Shown one piece after another: positions 21,518-30,819 of a DNA stretch of 64,000 nt. Position 1 is the first letter of the stretch. Each line of letters opens with the position of its first letter. The notes below the pieces were generated by a model that saw only the letters and a program-made list of their open reading frames with translations, had not been told where the DNA came from and ran no database searches. Made by a program: the position numbers and the translations under genes. The stretch is from Streptacidiphilus sp. ASG 303. Lineage in GTDB: Bacteria > Actinomycetota > Actinomycetes > Streptomycetales > Streptomycetaceae. The stretch is taken from contig NZ_JAJLRA010000022.1 of assembly GCF_020991365.1 (NCBI RefSeq), forward strand, positions 1 to 64,000, in the 5' to 3' direction.

Positions 21518-21957
21518 GGCGCCCGCCGCGCCGGGCCGCCGTCCGCGGGTGTCGTCCGCGGGGGCTGCGGGGAGGGGCGGGGAGAGCACGGAGGCCGGGT
21601 CCCCGAGGGGACCCGGCCTCCGCCTGGTCTGCGACACCGACCCGCCATGCTCGCCTCGCGGCAAGTGGTCGCTCGAAGCGACTAAGGTTGGGCCCGGGGG
21701 CTTGGATCGGGCCGGTGCCGTATCCAGACTAACCCATGGGCCCCGGAGGCCATTCCCGTCGCGCGGGATTTTCCGGGGAACCCCCGTTCGGGGCAGCGGG
21801 GAGGGGCCGTCCGCGCGACGCCCGGCGCACCCGTCCGTCCCGCCGCCCGTCCCGGTGTTCGAGACCGTATTTACGGCTACCCGCCGGTAGGTGGCAGCAT
21901 CGGATCCCTGAACAGCACAGACGGTGTGCGAAGCGAGTGCAGGGAAGAAGGACGTCG
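21518..21957. promoter_or_regulatory. Intergenic region with malic enzyme promoter
   Basis: 440 nt. It holds the helR terminator (21590-21621), a 15-nt inverted repeat gtcgct-cga-agcgac (21668-21682) that could be an operator, and a promoter candidate TTGGAT (21702-21707), 17 nt, CAGACT (21725-21730). That would leave a leader of about 220 nt before the ATG. I see no coding frame that is convincing. Confidence 0.4.
21590..21621. terminator. helR terminator
   Basis: Perfect 15-bp inverted repeat (21590-21604 and 21607-21621, ggaggccgggtcccc and complement) with a very short loop, about 70 nt after the helR stop. Confidence 0.8.
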
Positions 21958-23436
21958 ATGGCGACGGTGCCGAGCGTGTCGAATTCGATCACTGTGCGGA
22001 TGGAGCTGCCCGCCCGGGGCAACGCCGTGAGCATGATCACCACCGCCGTGGAGTCCTCCGGCGGATCGGTCACCGGCCTCGACGTCACGGCCTCCGGCCA
22101 CGAGCGCCTGCGCATCGACGTCACCGTCGCCGCCTCCTCGGTCGCCCACGGCGAGGAGATCGTCGAGAAGCTGCGCGCCATCGACGGCGTCGCCATCGGC
22201 AAGGTCTCCGACCGGACCTTCCTCATGCACCTCGGCGGCAAGATCGAGATGTCCGCCAAGCACCCCATCCGCAACCGCGACGACCTCTCCATGATCTACA
22301 CCCCCGGCGTCGCCCGGGTCTGCATGGCGATCGCCGAGAACCCCGAGGACGCCCGCCGCCTCACCATCAAGCGCAACACCGTCGCCGTCGTCACCGACGG
22401 CTCCGCGGTGCTGGGCCTCGGCAACATCGGCCCCAAGGCCGCGCTGCCCGTCATGGAGGGCAAGGCCGCCCTCTTCAAGCGGTTCGCCGGCATCGACGCC
22501 TGGCCGCTCTGCCTGGACACCCAGGACACCGACCAGATCGTGGAGATCGTCAAGGCCATCGCCCCGGGCTTCGCGGGCATCAACCTGGAGGACATCTCCG
22601 CCCCCCGCTGCTTCGAGATCGAGGCCCGGCTGCGCGAGGCCCTGGACATCCCGGTCTTCCACGACGACCAGCACGGCACCGCCATCGTCGTGCTCGCCGC
22701 CCTCACCAACGCGCTGCGCGTCGTGGGCAAGGAGATCTCGCAGGTCCGCGTGGTGATGTCGGGCGCCGGTGCCGCCGGCACCGCCATCCTCAAGCTGCTG
22801 CTCGCGGCCGGCGTGGAGCACGCCGTTGTCGCCGACGTGCACGGCGTCGTCCACACCGGCCGCGGCGACCTCGGCGAGGTCGCCGACGGCACGGCCCTGC
22901 GCTGGATCGCCGAGCACACCAACCCCGAGGGCATCACCGGCACCCTCAAGGACGCGGTGCGCGGCGCGGACGTCTTCATCGGCGTCTCCGCCCCCAACGT
23001 GCTGGACGGCGACGACGTCGCCGCGATGGCCGACGACGCGGTGGTCTTCGCCCTGGCCAACCCCGACCCCGAGGTGGACCCGGCCGTCGCCCGGCAGACC
23101 GCCGCGGTGGTCGCCACCGGCCGCAGCGACTTCCCCAACCAGATCAACAACGTGCTGGTCTTCCCCGGCGTCTTCCGCGGCCTGCTCGACGCGCAGAGCC
23201 GCAACGTCAACACCGAGATGATGCTGGCCGCCGCGCGGGCGCTCGCCGCCACCGTCCAGGAGGACCAGCTCAACGCCAACTACATCATCCCCAGCGTCTT
23301 CCACCCGGACGTCGCCAAGACGGTCGCCGCCGCCGTCCGGGAGGCCGCCCTGGCCACCGGCAGCGCCCCGGCGCACGTCCCGGCGGGCACCGTCGGCATC
23401 ACCGAGGGCGGCGACGGGACCCACCCGGTCCTCTGA
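21958..23436 (+). CDS. NAD(P)-dependent malic enzyme with N-terminal ACT domain
   Basis: 492 residues. It decarboxylates malate to pyruvate, linking the TCA cycle with precursor supply. An ACT-like regulatory domain occupies about 8-85 (SITVRMELPARGNAVSMITTAV). The malic enzyme core follows: IYTPGVARVC, KRNTVAVVTDGSAVLGLGNIGP, metal-site region GINLEDISAPRCFEIE, VFHDDQHGTAIV, nucleotide fold VVMSGAGAAGTAI, and FPNQINNVLVFPGVFRG. The ATG with gaagaagga upstream begins directly at the ACT domain. NAD versus NADP preference cannot be read safely. A clear terminator follows. Confidence 0.94.
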   Translation: MATVPSVSNSITVRMELPARGNAVSMITTAVESSGGSVTGLDVTASGHERLRIDVTVAASSVAHGEEIVEKLRAIDGVAIGKVSDRTFLMHLGGKIEMSAKHPIRNRDDLSMIYTPGVARVCMAIAENPEDARRLTIKRNTVAVVTDGSAVLGLGNIGPKAALPVMEGKAALFKRFAGIDAWPLCLDTQDTDQIVEIVKAIAPGFAGINLEDISAPRCFEIEARLREALDIPVFHDDQHGTAIVVLAALTNALRVVGKEISQVRVVMSGAGAAGTAILKLLLAAGVEHAVVADVHGVVHTGRGDLGEVADGTALRWIAEHTNPEGITGTLKDAVRGADVFIGVSAPNVLDGDDVAAMADDAVVFALANPDPEVDPAVARQTAAVVATGRSDFPNQINNVLVFPGVFRGLLDAQSRNVNTEMMLAAARALAATVQEDQLNANYIIPSVFHPDVAKTVAAAVREAALATGSAPAHVPAGTVGITEGGDGTHPVL

Positions 23437-23476
23437 CCGCCGCCCCCGCACCCGCGCCCGCCGGGGCCCGCGGGGC

Positions 23477-23507
23477 GCCCCTGCCCTTGCGACACAAGGG
23501 CAGGGGC
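23477..23507 (+). terminator. Malic enzyme terminator
   Basis: Perfect 13-bp stem gcccctgcccttg/caagggcaggggc (23477-23489, 23495-23507), 5-nt loop, followed by a T-containing tail (ctgtttggggtt). Confidence 0.85.
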
Positions 23508-23890
23508 CTGTTTGGGGTTGTCGGTGCCAGGGCGTACGGTAGCCCTGCACCGGTGAGACGTGCCGGACACGTGCGGAAACGTCCGACACGCCCCGGAACG
23601 TCCCCCAGGTGCCCGGCGAGAGTCCGCCGAGCGCCCTCCCGGCCTCGGACGGCGCGGACGGCCCCGTCACCGCTCCGGCGGGCGGCGCTGTCCGTGTGAC
23701 CCTCCCGGGTGCCGGATTGGCTTTCTCGGTGCTGGTGGGGGCAGGATTCGTTACCGGGCAGGCGGTGGAAGCGGCTTGGGACAGCGGAGCCGGACCCCTG
23801 CCCGCCGCAACGTGCGGAGCGGCTGCCGGACCGGACCCCGCTTGCCGGGCCCTCCGGGAGCCGCCACGCGATCAGACCACAGGAGTACAC
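23508..23890. other. 383-nt region upstream of hupA
   Basis: The frame of hupA is open through most of this gap, but the predicted extension is Pro/Ala/Gly-rich and unlike HU, so I treat it as non-coding leader and promoter DNA. A mildly AT-rich patch (about 23715-23755) may hold the promoter. No exact site could be fixed. Confidence 0.45.
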
Positions 23891-24172
23891 ATGAACCGCA
23901 GTGAGCTGGTGGCCGCGCTCTCCGAGCGCGCCGAGGTGACGCGCAAGGACGCGGACGCCGTCCTGGCCGCCTTCGCCGAGGTCGTCGGCGACATCGTCGC
24001 CAAGGGCGACGAGAAGGTCACCATCCCCGGCTTCCTGACCTTCGAGCGCACCCACCGCGCGGCGCGCACCGCCCGCAACCCGCAGACCGGCGACCCGATC
24101 CAGATCCCGGCCGGCTACAGCGTGAAGGTCTCCGCCGGTTCCAAGCTGAAGGCCTCCGCCTCCGGCAAGTGA
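23891..24172 (+). CDS. hupA: DNA-binding protein HU (HupA)
   Basis: 93 residues, standard length for the short actinobacterial HU. It is a dimeric nucleoid protein that bends DNA. The whole fold is seen: MNRSELVAALSERAEVTRKDADAVL (helices), KVTIPGFLTFERTHRAARTARNPQTGDPIQIPA (beta arm with the Pro-containing tip), and VKVSAGSKLK at the end. It lacks the Lys/Ala-rich tail of the second Streptomyces HU (HupS). RBS aggag lies 6 nt before the ATG. Two terminator-type hairpins follow. Confidence 0.97.
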   Translation: MNRSELVAALSERAEVTRKDADAVLAAFAEVVGDIVAKGDEKVTIPGFLTFERTHRAARTARNPQTGDPIQIPAGYSVKVSAGSKLKASASGK

Positions 24173-24173
24173 A

Positions 24174-24197
24174 CCGGCAGGGCCCGCGCCCTGCCGG
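24174..24197 (+). terminator. hupA terminator, first hairpin
   Basis: Perfect 10-bp stem ccggcagggc/gccctgccgg, 4-nt loop, starting 2 nt after the hupA stop codon. Confidence 0.75.
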
Positions 24198-24209
24198 ACC
24201 ACGCACCAC

Positions 24210-24261
24210 CCCGGGGCCGGGGCGGGCGGCTCTCCACGAGGCCGCCCGCCCCGGCCCCGGG
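24210..24261. terminator. Second, 21-bp hairpin between convergent genes
   Basis: Perfect 21-bp inverted repeat (24210-24230 and 24241-24261) with a 10-nt loop tctccacgag. It lies between hupA and the convergent membrane-protein gene and probably acts in both directions. Confidence 0.8.
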
Positions 24262-24347
24262 CGTTCCCGGGCCGTTGCGGGGCCCGGCCGCACGGCTGCC
24301 CCGCCCCACGCCGCCCGGCCCCGCCCGCCGGCCCCGCGCCGCCCCGC

Positions 24348-25082
24348 TCAGCCCCGGGGCGTGCCGCCCAGCCAGTCCTCCAGCCGCCGGCGCACCCCGC
24401 CCCACCGCGCGTCGTGCCTCGCCTGCCGGGCGGCGGCCCGCTCCCGCTTGCGCTCCGACCGGTACAGGCGGCGCGCCCACGGCGAGTCCACCCGGGCCAG
24501 CCGCACCGCGCCCACCAGGGCGACCACCGGCACCAGCACGCCGATCACCCCCAGCCGGTACTTCCCCTTCGCCAGCGCGGCCACGACGAAGAGGAAGTTG
24601 ACCGCCACCGTCGACACCAGCGACGCCCGGTCGGCCCGCTCCGCCTGCCCCACCTCGTCCACCCCCAGCGGAACCGCCCCGAGCAGCACCACCCCCACGG
24701 CCGCGGCGGTCAGCACCACCATCTCCACGGAGCGGCGGCCCTCCTCGGTCCAGTAGACGTCCTGCAGGTGCAGCACCAGCGCGAACTCGTCCATGACCAG
24801 CCCCGCGCCCACGCCGAACACCACCCCTGCCGCGGCCTTCCCCGCCCCCTGGCCCGGCGCCGCCACGGCCGCGAACCCGCCCGCCACCGCCAGCAGGATC
24901 CCCGGCACCACGTGGTGGATGTGGACGCCTCCGCTGCTGACGTTGCGGAAGGGGCCGCGCCCGGCCCGGATCAGCCGGGTGACGGTGCGGGTGGCCAGGA
25001 AGGTCAGCACGAACGCCAGCAGGCAGAGCAGCAGCGGCAGCTTGCCCGGCTCGACGATGTTCCGGTACCACCAGTGGCCCAT
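24348..25082 (-). CDS. Conserved integral membrane protein, unknown function
   Basis: 244 residues with about six membrane helices (LPLLLCLLAFVLTFLA near the start; IHHVVPGILLAVAGGFAAVA; GVVFGVGAGLVMDEFALVLH; VVLTAAAVGVVLLGAV; STVAVNFLFVVAALAKG; LGVIGVLVPVVALVGAV) and a basic C-terminal tail (LYRSERKRERAAARQARHDARW). His pairs in GVHIHHV and acidic residues in MDEFAL and DVYWTEEGRRS could bind a ligand or metal. The ATG at 25082 is chosen over an upstream start because ggaggtg precedes it. I recognise the type (a conserved actinobacterial membrane family) but no function. Confidence 0.85.
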   Translation of the reverse strand: MGHWWYRNIVEPGKLPLLLCLLAFVLTFLATRTVTRLIRAGRGPFRNVSSGGVHIHHVVPGILLAVAGGFAAVAAPGQGAGKAAAGVVFGVGAGLVMDEFALVLHLQDVYWTEEGRRSVEMVVLTAAAVGVVLLGAVPLGVDEVGQAERADRASLVSTVAVNFLFVVAALAKGKYRLGVIGVLVPVVALVGAVRLARVDSPWARRLYRSERKRERAAARQARHDARWGGVRRRLEDWLGGTPRG

Positions 25083-25323
25083 GCCCACCCACCTCCGGCG
25101 GCGGCCGGGCGGCGTCCCGCGGCGGTCCGGGCCGGCAGCCCCCACCCCAGGCTAGGCCGTGCCGGGCCGTGCGCGCCGGTCAGGCGCACGCGGGACCCTC
25201 CCGCCCGCCGACGGGCGGCAACGGCCCGGCACGGCCCGGCCCCGGACCGCCCCGGGTCGCGCGTCCGGCGCCCCCGGGGTGTACTCCGGAGTGAGGAGCA
25301 GCCACCGACGACGGGACGGGCCC

Positions 25324-26871
25324 ATGGACGTCCACCACCCCGAGGCCCCGGGGACCCCCGACGCGCCCGGGGTCCCCGATGCCCCCCGGACCCCCGGACC
25401 GGCCCTCCCCAAGCCGCCGGAGGTCTTCGACCGCGACGCCGAGTGGGCGGCGCTGGCGGACTTCGCCCGCGACCCGCGGCCCGGCTCGACCCTCGGCGTC
25501 GTCTCCGGCCGGTCCCGGCAGGGCAAGACCTTCCTCCTCGAAGCCCTCACCCGGGCGGCGGACGGCTTCTACTTCGCCGCCCAGGAGGCCGCCGAGTCCG
25601 AGTCCCTGCAGCGCCTCGCCGACGAGCTCGCCCGGCACACCGGCGCCGCCCGGCCCGCCCGCTGGACCGGCTGGGACGACGCCCTCGACGCCCTGCTCGC
25701 CCTCGGCGCCGACCGGCCCGTCCCGGTCGTGCTCGACGAGTTCCCCCACCTGGTCCGGCAGAGCCCCGCGCTGCCCTCCACCGTGCTGCGCGCCTGGACC
25801 CGCGACCACGACGGGCAGCGGCGCGGCCGCGCCCGGCTGCTGCTGAGCGGCAGCGCCCTGTCCGTGATGAACCGCCTGTTCAGCGCCACCTCGCCGCTGC
25901 ACGGCCTGGCCGCCCTGCGGCTCTCCGTCGGCCCGCTCGGCTTCCGCCGGGCCGCCCGCCTCTGGGGCGCCGACGACCCGCACCTCGCGGTCCTGCTCCA
26001 CTCCGTCGTCGGCGGCACCCCCGCCTACCGGTACGCCTACGTCCGCGACGACGCGCCCGCCGGCCCCGGCGACTTCGACGCCTGGGTCGTCCGGACGGTC
26101 CTCGACCCGCGCGTCCCGCTCTTCCACGAGGCCGCGCACCTCGTCGAGGAGGAGCCCGCCCTCACCGACCGGGCCGTCTGCCACTCGGTGCTCGCCGCCG
26201 TCGCCGCCGGCTGCACCGGCCGCGGCGACGTCGCCGTCCGCCTCGGCCTGCGGCTGGAGGACGTCTCCCACGCCCTGGTGCCGCTCCAGGACTGCGGCCT
26301 GCTGGAGGCCGTGCCGGACGCCTTCCAGCCGCACCGGGTCCACCTGTGCATCGCGGAGCCGCTGCTGGCCTTCGAGCACGCCGTCCTGCGGCCCCACCGC
26401 TCGCGGCTGGAGCAGGAGCCCGCGGCGCGGGTGTGGGCGGAACTGCGCGGCACCTTCCGCACGCGGGTCGTCGGCCCCCACTTCACCCGGATCTGCCGCG
26501 AGTGGGTCCTGGACCACGCCGGCCCCGGCACCTTCCCGGGCGAGCCGGCCGCCGCCGGACCGGGCACCGCCGCGGACTCCGGCCGCGACGGCGCCGCCCT
26601 CGCCGTCGACCTCGCCGTCCGCGGCCCCGCCGGACGCCGCCCCGGCGCCCTGCTCTCCGTCGGCACCACCGCCTGGGACCGCCCGCTGGACCTCCCCGAC
26701 CTCGCCCACCTGCGCCGCGCCCTGGACCTGCTCGCCGCCCGGGGCGAGGACACCTCCCGCACCCTGCCCGCCCTCTACGGCGCGGCCGGCTTCACCCCGG
26801 CCCTGGAGGCCGCCGCCGCCCGCGGCGAGGCCCTGCTCGTCGATCCGGACCGGCTCTACCACGGGTCGTGA
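25324..26871 (+). CDS. AAA ATPase with DUF234-like C-terminus (archaeal ATPase type)
   Basis: 515 residues. After a Pro/Ala/Asp N-terminus, the ATPase core starts at FDRDAEWAALADFA: Walker A SGRSRQGKTFLL (Lys68), Walker B VPVVLDEFPHLV, sensor-like LLLSGSALSVMN, then a winged-helix region (CTGRGDVAVRLGLRLEDVSHALVPL). The C-terminal domain resembles the PD-(D/E)XK-like DUF234 fold, but where I expect a GEAKW-like motif it reads GTTAW (447-451), so nuclease residues seem lost. RBS is weak and the ATG starts after GC-rich DNA. It is monocistronic. The role of such ATPases is not established. Confidence 0.82.
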   Translation: MDVHHPEAPGTPDAPGVPDAPRTPGPALPKPPEVFDRDAEWAALADFARDPRPGSTLGVVSGRSRQGKTFLLEALTRAADGFYFAAQEAAESESLQRLADELARHTGAARPARWTGWDDALDALLALGADRPVPVVLDEFPHLVRQSPALPSTVLRAWTRDHDGQRRGRARLLLSGSALSVMNRLFSATSPLHGLAALRLSVGPLGFRRAARLWGADDPHLAVLLHSVVGGTPAYRYAYVRDDAPAGPGDFDAWVVRTVLDPRVPLFHEAAHLVEEEPALTDRAVCHSVLAAVAAGCTGRGDVAVRLGLRLEDVSHALVPLQDCGLLEAVPDAFQPHRVHLCIAEPLLAFEHAVLRPHRSRLEQEPAARVWAELRGTFRTRVVGPHFTRICREWVLDHAGPGTFPGEPAAAGPGTAADSGRDGAALAVDLAVRGPAGRRPGALLSVGTTAWDRPLDLPDLAHLRRALDLLAARGEDTSRTLPALYGAAGFTPALEAAAARGEALLVDPDRLYHGS

Positions 26872-26956
26872 GACCGGTCGGGGCCGTCCCGCGGGCCGGG
26901 AGCACCCGGGCCCCGAGGCCCCGCGGGCCGGGGCGCGCCGCGCGCCGGGCCGGGGC

Positions 26957-27577
26957 CTACCCCTGGCCCGGCGGCTCCCGCCGCGCCGCCCCCTTCGGCT
27001 GCCGCCACTGGTTCGCGCGGCGCCCGACCGCCGCCTCCGCCACGGTCTCCCGGACCCGGGCCGCCCGGGTGGCCTCCCGTTTCGCGGTGCCGATCCACTC
27101 CAGGACCGCCCGCCGGGCCGAGCGGGGGAAGGCGTCCCAGTGGCGGCGCGCGTCGGGCGCGGCGTCCAGGGCGGCGCGCAGGTCATCGGGCTCCACCAGG
27201 TCCTCGACCCGGTCCAGGGCCGTCCAGGAGCCGTCGGCCCGGGCGGCGGCGACCGCGGCGAGCCCCGCCTCCGCCATGAGCCCCTGCGCGGTGAGGCGCT
27301 CCGCACGCTCCCGGTTCAGCCGCGACCAGCGGCTCCCCGGCCTGCGGGGGGTGACGAGCAGCCTGGTCCGGGAGTCGTCGACGCGCCGGGGCACGCTGTC
27401 GACCCAGCCGAAGCAGAGCGCCTCCTCGACCAGGTCGCCGTACGGGACCCGGGGGTGCCCGCTCCCGGCCTTCCAGGTGACCGCCCAGACGCCGGGGGTG
27501 TCCGCGTGGTGGGCCGACAGCCAGGCCCGCCACTCCTCCCGGGACTCCACCTGCACCCTCGCGTACGCCTCGCTCAC
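26957..27577 (-). CDS. YdeI/OmpD-associated family protein
   Basis: 206 residues. Family pattern: SREEWRAWLSAHHADTPGVW, KAGSGHPRVPYGDLVEEALCFGWVDS, RRPGSRWSRLNRERAERL, and a C-terminal RRAVLEWIGTAKREATRAARVRETV. YdeI-like proteins have been linked to resistance to cationic peptides and bacteriocins, but the mechanism is not defined. The GTG start overlaps the stop of the upstream TetR gene by 4 nt (GTGA), so the two are translationally coupled and this is probably the regulator's co-target. Confidence 0.87.
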   Translation of the reverse strand: MSEAYARVQVESREEWRAWLSAHHADTPGVWAVTWKAGSGHPRVPYGDLVEEALCFGWVDSVPRRVDDSRTRLLVTPRRPGSRWSRLNRERAERLTAQGLMAEAGLAAVAAARADGSWTALDRVEDLVEPDDLRAALDAAPDARRHWDAFPRSARRAVLEWIGTAKREATRAARVRETVAEAAVGRRANQWRQPKGAARREPPGQG

Positions 27578-28248
27578 GGCGCCCCTCCGTCCTCGTCCCG
27601 GTCCTCCCCGGCCCCGCCCCCCGCAGGCCCGCCGCGTGCCGCCCCGCCCCCCGCGGCGCCGTTGGCCGCCTCGTCGACGAGCCGCCGGGCCAGCCGCAGC
27701 CCTTCGGCGGCCGGGCCGTCCGGTCCCAGGTGGGCGGCGCTGGTGTACGCGCCGTCGACCAGGACCGCCAGCCGGTCGCCCAGCACCCGGCCGCGGGGAC
27801 CCCCGCACACCCGCACCGACAGCTCCGCCAGCCGCCGGCGCAGCTCCGCGCGGTAGTCGCGGGCCGCCCGGCGCGCGGGGTGGGCGGCGTCGCCGTACTC
27901 GACGCCCGCGTTGTGGAAGGGGCAGCCGCGGAACCCGGGGCGGCGCAGGTCCTCCTCGACGGCGTCCAGCACCCGGTGCAGCGCCGCGGCCGGGTCGGCG
28001 TCCGGCCCGGACCCGGCGTCGACCAGGGCGAGGATCTCCCCGGCCAGGCGGCCGAGGTAGGCGCCGACCAGGTCGTCCTTGGTGGGGTAGAGCCGGTACA
28101 CGGTCGCCTTGCCCAGCCCGGTGTCGCGCACCAGCTCGTCCATGCCGACCTCGTGGACGCCGCGGGCGTAGAACAGGCGCGCCGCGCTGTCGAGGACGAT
28201 CCGCTCCCGCTCCTCGCGGGAGCGGCGGGTCCTGCCTTCCGTCATCAT
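27574..28248 (-). CDS. TetR-family transcriptional regulator
   Basis: 224 residues. The N-terminal helix-turn-helix is clear (RERIVLDSAARLFYARGVHEVGMDELVRDTGLGKATVYRLYPTKDDLV). The ligand-binding part includes a Cys in FRGCPFHNAGVEY, and the C-terminus is a Gly/Ala-rich tail. Two adjacent ATG codons (28248, 28245) are possible starts. It is divergent from an SDR gene across only 41 nt that hold a palindrome (28260-28273), so it probably represses both the SDR and its own operon with the YdeI-like gene (inference). Confidence 0.92.
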   Translation of the reverse strand: MMTEGRTRRSREERERIVLDSAARLFYARGVHEVGMDELVRDTGLGKATVYRLYPTKDDLVGAYLGRLAGEILALVDAGSGPDADPAAALHRVLDAVEEDLRRPGFRGCPFHNAGVEYGDAAHPARRAARDYRAELRRRLAELSVRVCGGPRGRVLGDRLAVLVDGAYTSAAHLGPDGPAAEGLRLARRLVDEAANGAAGGGAARGGPAGGGAGEDRDEDGGAP

Positions 28249-28259
28249 GGGACCATGGT

Positions 28260-28273
28260 ACGGACCGATCCGT
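28260..28273. promoter_or_regulatory. Candidate TetR operator
   Basis: acggaccgatccgt: an imperfect 14-nt palindrome (6 of 7 pairs) inside the 41-nt gap between the divergent TetR and SDR genes. Confidence 0.45.
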
Positions 28274-28289
28274 CACAAAGGGAGACGCC

Positions 28290-29018
<729 letters not shown>

Positions 29019-29090
29019 CCTGCCCACCGGGCGTGCGCGCCGTTCCGGCGGGCACGGCGCCGAGCGGTCCCCCGCCGGGCCCCGACGACA

Positions 29091-29131
29091 CGCGGCCGGG
29101 CCCCGGACGGCGTGTCCGGGGCCCGGCCGCG
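29091..29131. terminator. Bidirectional terminator between SDR and murA
   Basis: Perfect 18-bp inverted repeat (29091-29108 and 29114-29131), 5-nt loop, between two convergent genes. Confidence 0.85.
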
Positions 29132-29162
29132 GCGTGCGTGCGGGGCGTGCGTGCGGGGCGGG

Positions 29163-30503
29163 TCAGACCGCGGCGGCCGCCTCGGCCGGGGTCTCGACCT
29201 TGGCGCCCAGCGCGCGGAGCTTCTCCATGAAGTTCTCGTAGCCGCGGTTGATCAGGCTGATGCCGTGGACGGTGGAGGTGCCCTCGGCGGCGAGCGCGGC
29301 GATCAGGTACGAGAAGCCGCCGCGCAGGTCGGGGATGACCAGGTCGGCGCCCTGCAGCCGGCTCGGGCCCGAGACGACGGCGGAGTGCTGGAAGTTGCGG
29401 CGGCCGAAGCGGCAGGGGGTGCCGCCCAGGCACTCGCGGTAGAGCTGGATGTGGGCGCCCATCTTGTTGAGCGCCGAGGTGAAGCCCAGCCGCGACTCGT
29501 ACACCGTCTCGTGGACGATCGACAGGCCCGTGGCCTGGGTGAGCGCGACGACCAGCGGCTGCTGCCAGTCGGTCTGGAAGCCGGGGTGGACGTCGGTCTC
29601 CAGGGCGATCGCGTTGAGCTCGCCGCCGGGGTGCCAGAAGCGGATGCCGTCGTCGTCGACCTCGAAGGCCCCGCCGACCTTCCGGAAGGTGTTGAGGAAG
29701 GTCATCATCTCCAGCTGGCGGGCGCCGCGGACGTAGACGTCGCCGTGGGTGGCGAGGGCGGCGCAGGCCCAGGAGGCGGACTCCAGGCGGTCCGGCAGGG
29801 CGCGGTGGTTGTACCCGCCGAGGCGGTCCACGCCGGTGATGAGGATGGTGCGGTCGGTGCCCATGGAGATGATGGCGCCCATCTTCTGCAGCACGCAGAT
29901 GAGGTCGACGATCTCCGGCTCGATCGCGGCGTTGCTCAGCTCGGTGATGCCCTCGGCCAGGACGGCCGTGAGCAGCACCTGCTCGGTGGCGCCGACCGAC
30001 GGGTACGGCAGGCGGATCTTGGTGCCGCGCAGGCGCTGCGGGGCGGTGAGGTAGAGGCCCTCGGCGTTCTTCTCCACCACGGCGCCGAACTGGCGCAGCA
30101 CGTCCAGGTGGAAGTCGACCGGCCGGTCGCCGATGTGGCAGCCGCCCAGGCCCGGGATGAAGGCGTGGCCCAGGCGGTGCAGCAGCGGGCCGCAGAAGAG
30201 GATCGGGATGCGCGACGAGCCGGCGTGGGCGTCGATGTCGGCGACGTTGGCGCTCTCCACGTGCGAGGGGTCGAGGATCAGCTCGCCCTCCTCCTCGCCC
30301 TGGCGGACGGTGACCCCGTGCAGCTGCAGCAGGCCGCGGACGACCTTGACGTCCCGGATGTCGGGGACGTTGCGCAGGCGGCTGGGCTCGTGCCCGAGGA
30401 GGGCGGCGACCATGGCCTTCGGCACGAGGTTCTTCGCGCCGCGGACACGGATCTCGCCCTCGAGCGGGGTGCCGCCGTGGACAAGCAGGACGTCGTCGGT
30501 CAT
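29163..30503 (-). CDS. murA: UDP-N-acetylglucosamine 1-carboxyvinyltransferase
   Basis: 446 residues, full length. It catalyses the first committed step of peptidoglycan synthesis (enolpyruvyl transfer to UDP-GlcNAc) in the cytoplasm. Motifs: GGTPLEGEIRVRGAKNLVPKAM, GGCHIGDRPVDFHLDVLRQFGA with the active-site Cys (about 120) that fosfomycin attacks, ATEQVLLTAVLAEG, and GFQTDWQQPLVVALTQATG. The Cys form predicts fosfomycin sensitivity of this enzyme. The ATG at 30503 gives the usual MTDDVLLVHGG start; the frame stays open upstream but is not protein-like. Streptomyces often has a second murA elsewhere. Confidence 0.96.
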   Translation of the reverse strand: MTDDVLLVHGGTPLEGEIRVRGAKNLVPKAMVAALLGHEPSRLRNVPDIRDVKVVRGLLQLHGVTVRQGEEEGELILDPSHVESANVADIDAHAGSSRIPILFCGPLLHRLGHAFIPGLGGCHIGDRPVDFHLDVLRQFGAVVEKNAEGLYLTAPQRLRGTKIRLPYPSVGATEQVLLTAVLAEGITELSNAAIEPEIVDLICVLQKMGAIISMGTDRTILITGVDRLGGYNHRALPDRLESASWACAALATHGDVYVRGARQLEMMTFLNTFRKVGGAFEVDDDGIRFWHPGGELNAIALETDVHPGFQTDWQQPLVVALTQATGLSIVHETVYESRLGFTSALNKMGAHIQLYRECLGGTPCRFGRRNFQHSAVVSGPSRLQGADLVIPDLRGGFSYLIAALAAEGTSTVHGISLINRGYENFMEKLRALGAKVETPAEAAAAV

Positions 30504-30819
30504 GTCTCTCGCATTCCCGGGTGTGCGGTCGGTGCGGGGTGATGCTCGCACGGAGGGGCGGCGGGCGGGGAGGTGCCGCCCTCGGCGGGGAGGGCGCCCG
30601 CGGCTCAGGCCGGGCCCTCCGCTTCCTGAAGATGGTAATGGCCGTCCGGCCGGTTCCCCTGTGGCGAGGACGGTCTGGGGGGCGGTTGAAACCCGCCGGA
30701 CGGACGGATCGGATGTGAGGTATGTCACTCCGGCCCGTCCGCGGGGAGTCCGACCGGCCGCACCTACCCCCGGCCGCGTCGGCTATCCGTGCGGCGGTCC
30801 CATGCGGGATCATGGGTCC
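30504..30819. promoter_or_regulatory. Divergent murA / YqgE promoter region
   Basis: 316 nt between divergent genes. It includes a mildly AT-rich patch (about 30625-30665, on the murA side) and a second near 30705-30735. Specific -35/-10 pairs could not be assigned with confidence. No coding frame. Confidence 0.4.

Noticed and set aside
23609-23890. N-terminal extension of HupA in the same open frame
   Set aside because: The extension is unlike any HU protein, and the ATG at 23891 has a good RBS and gives the standard HU N-terminus.
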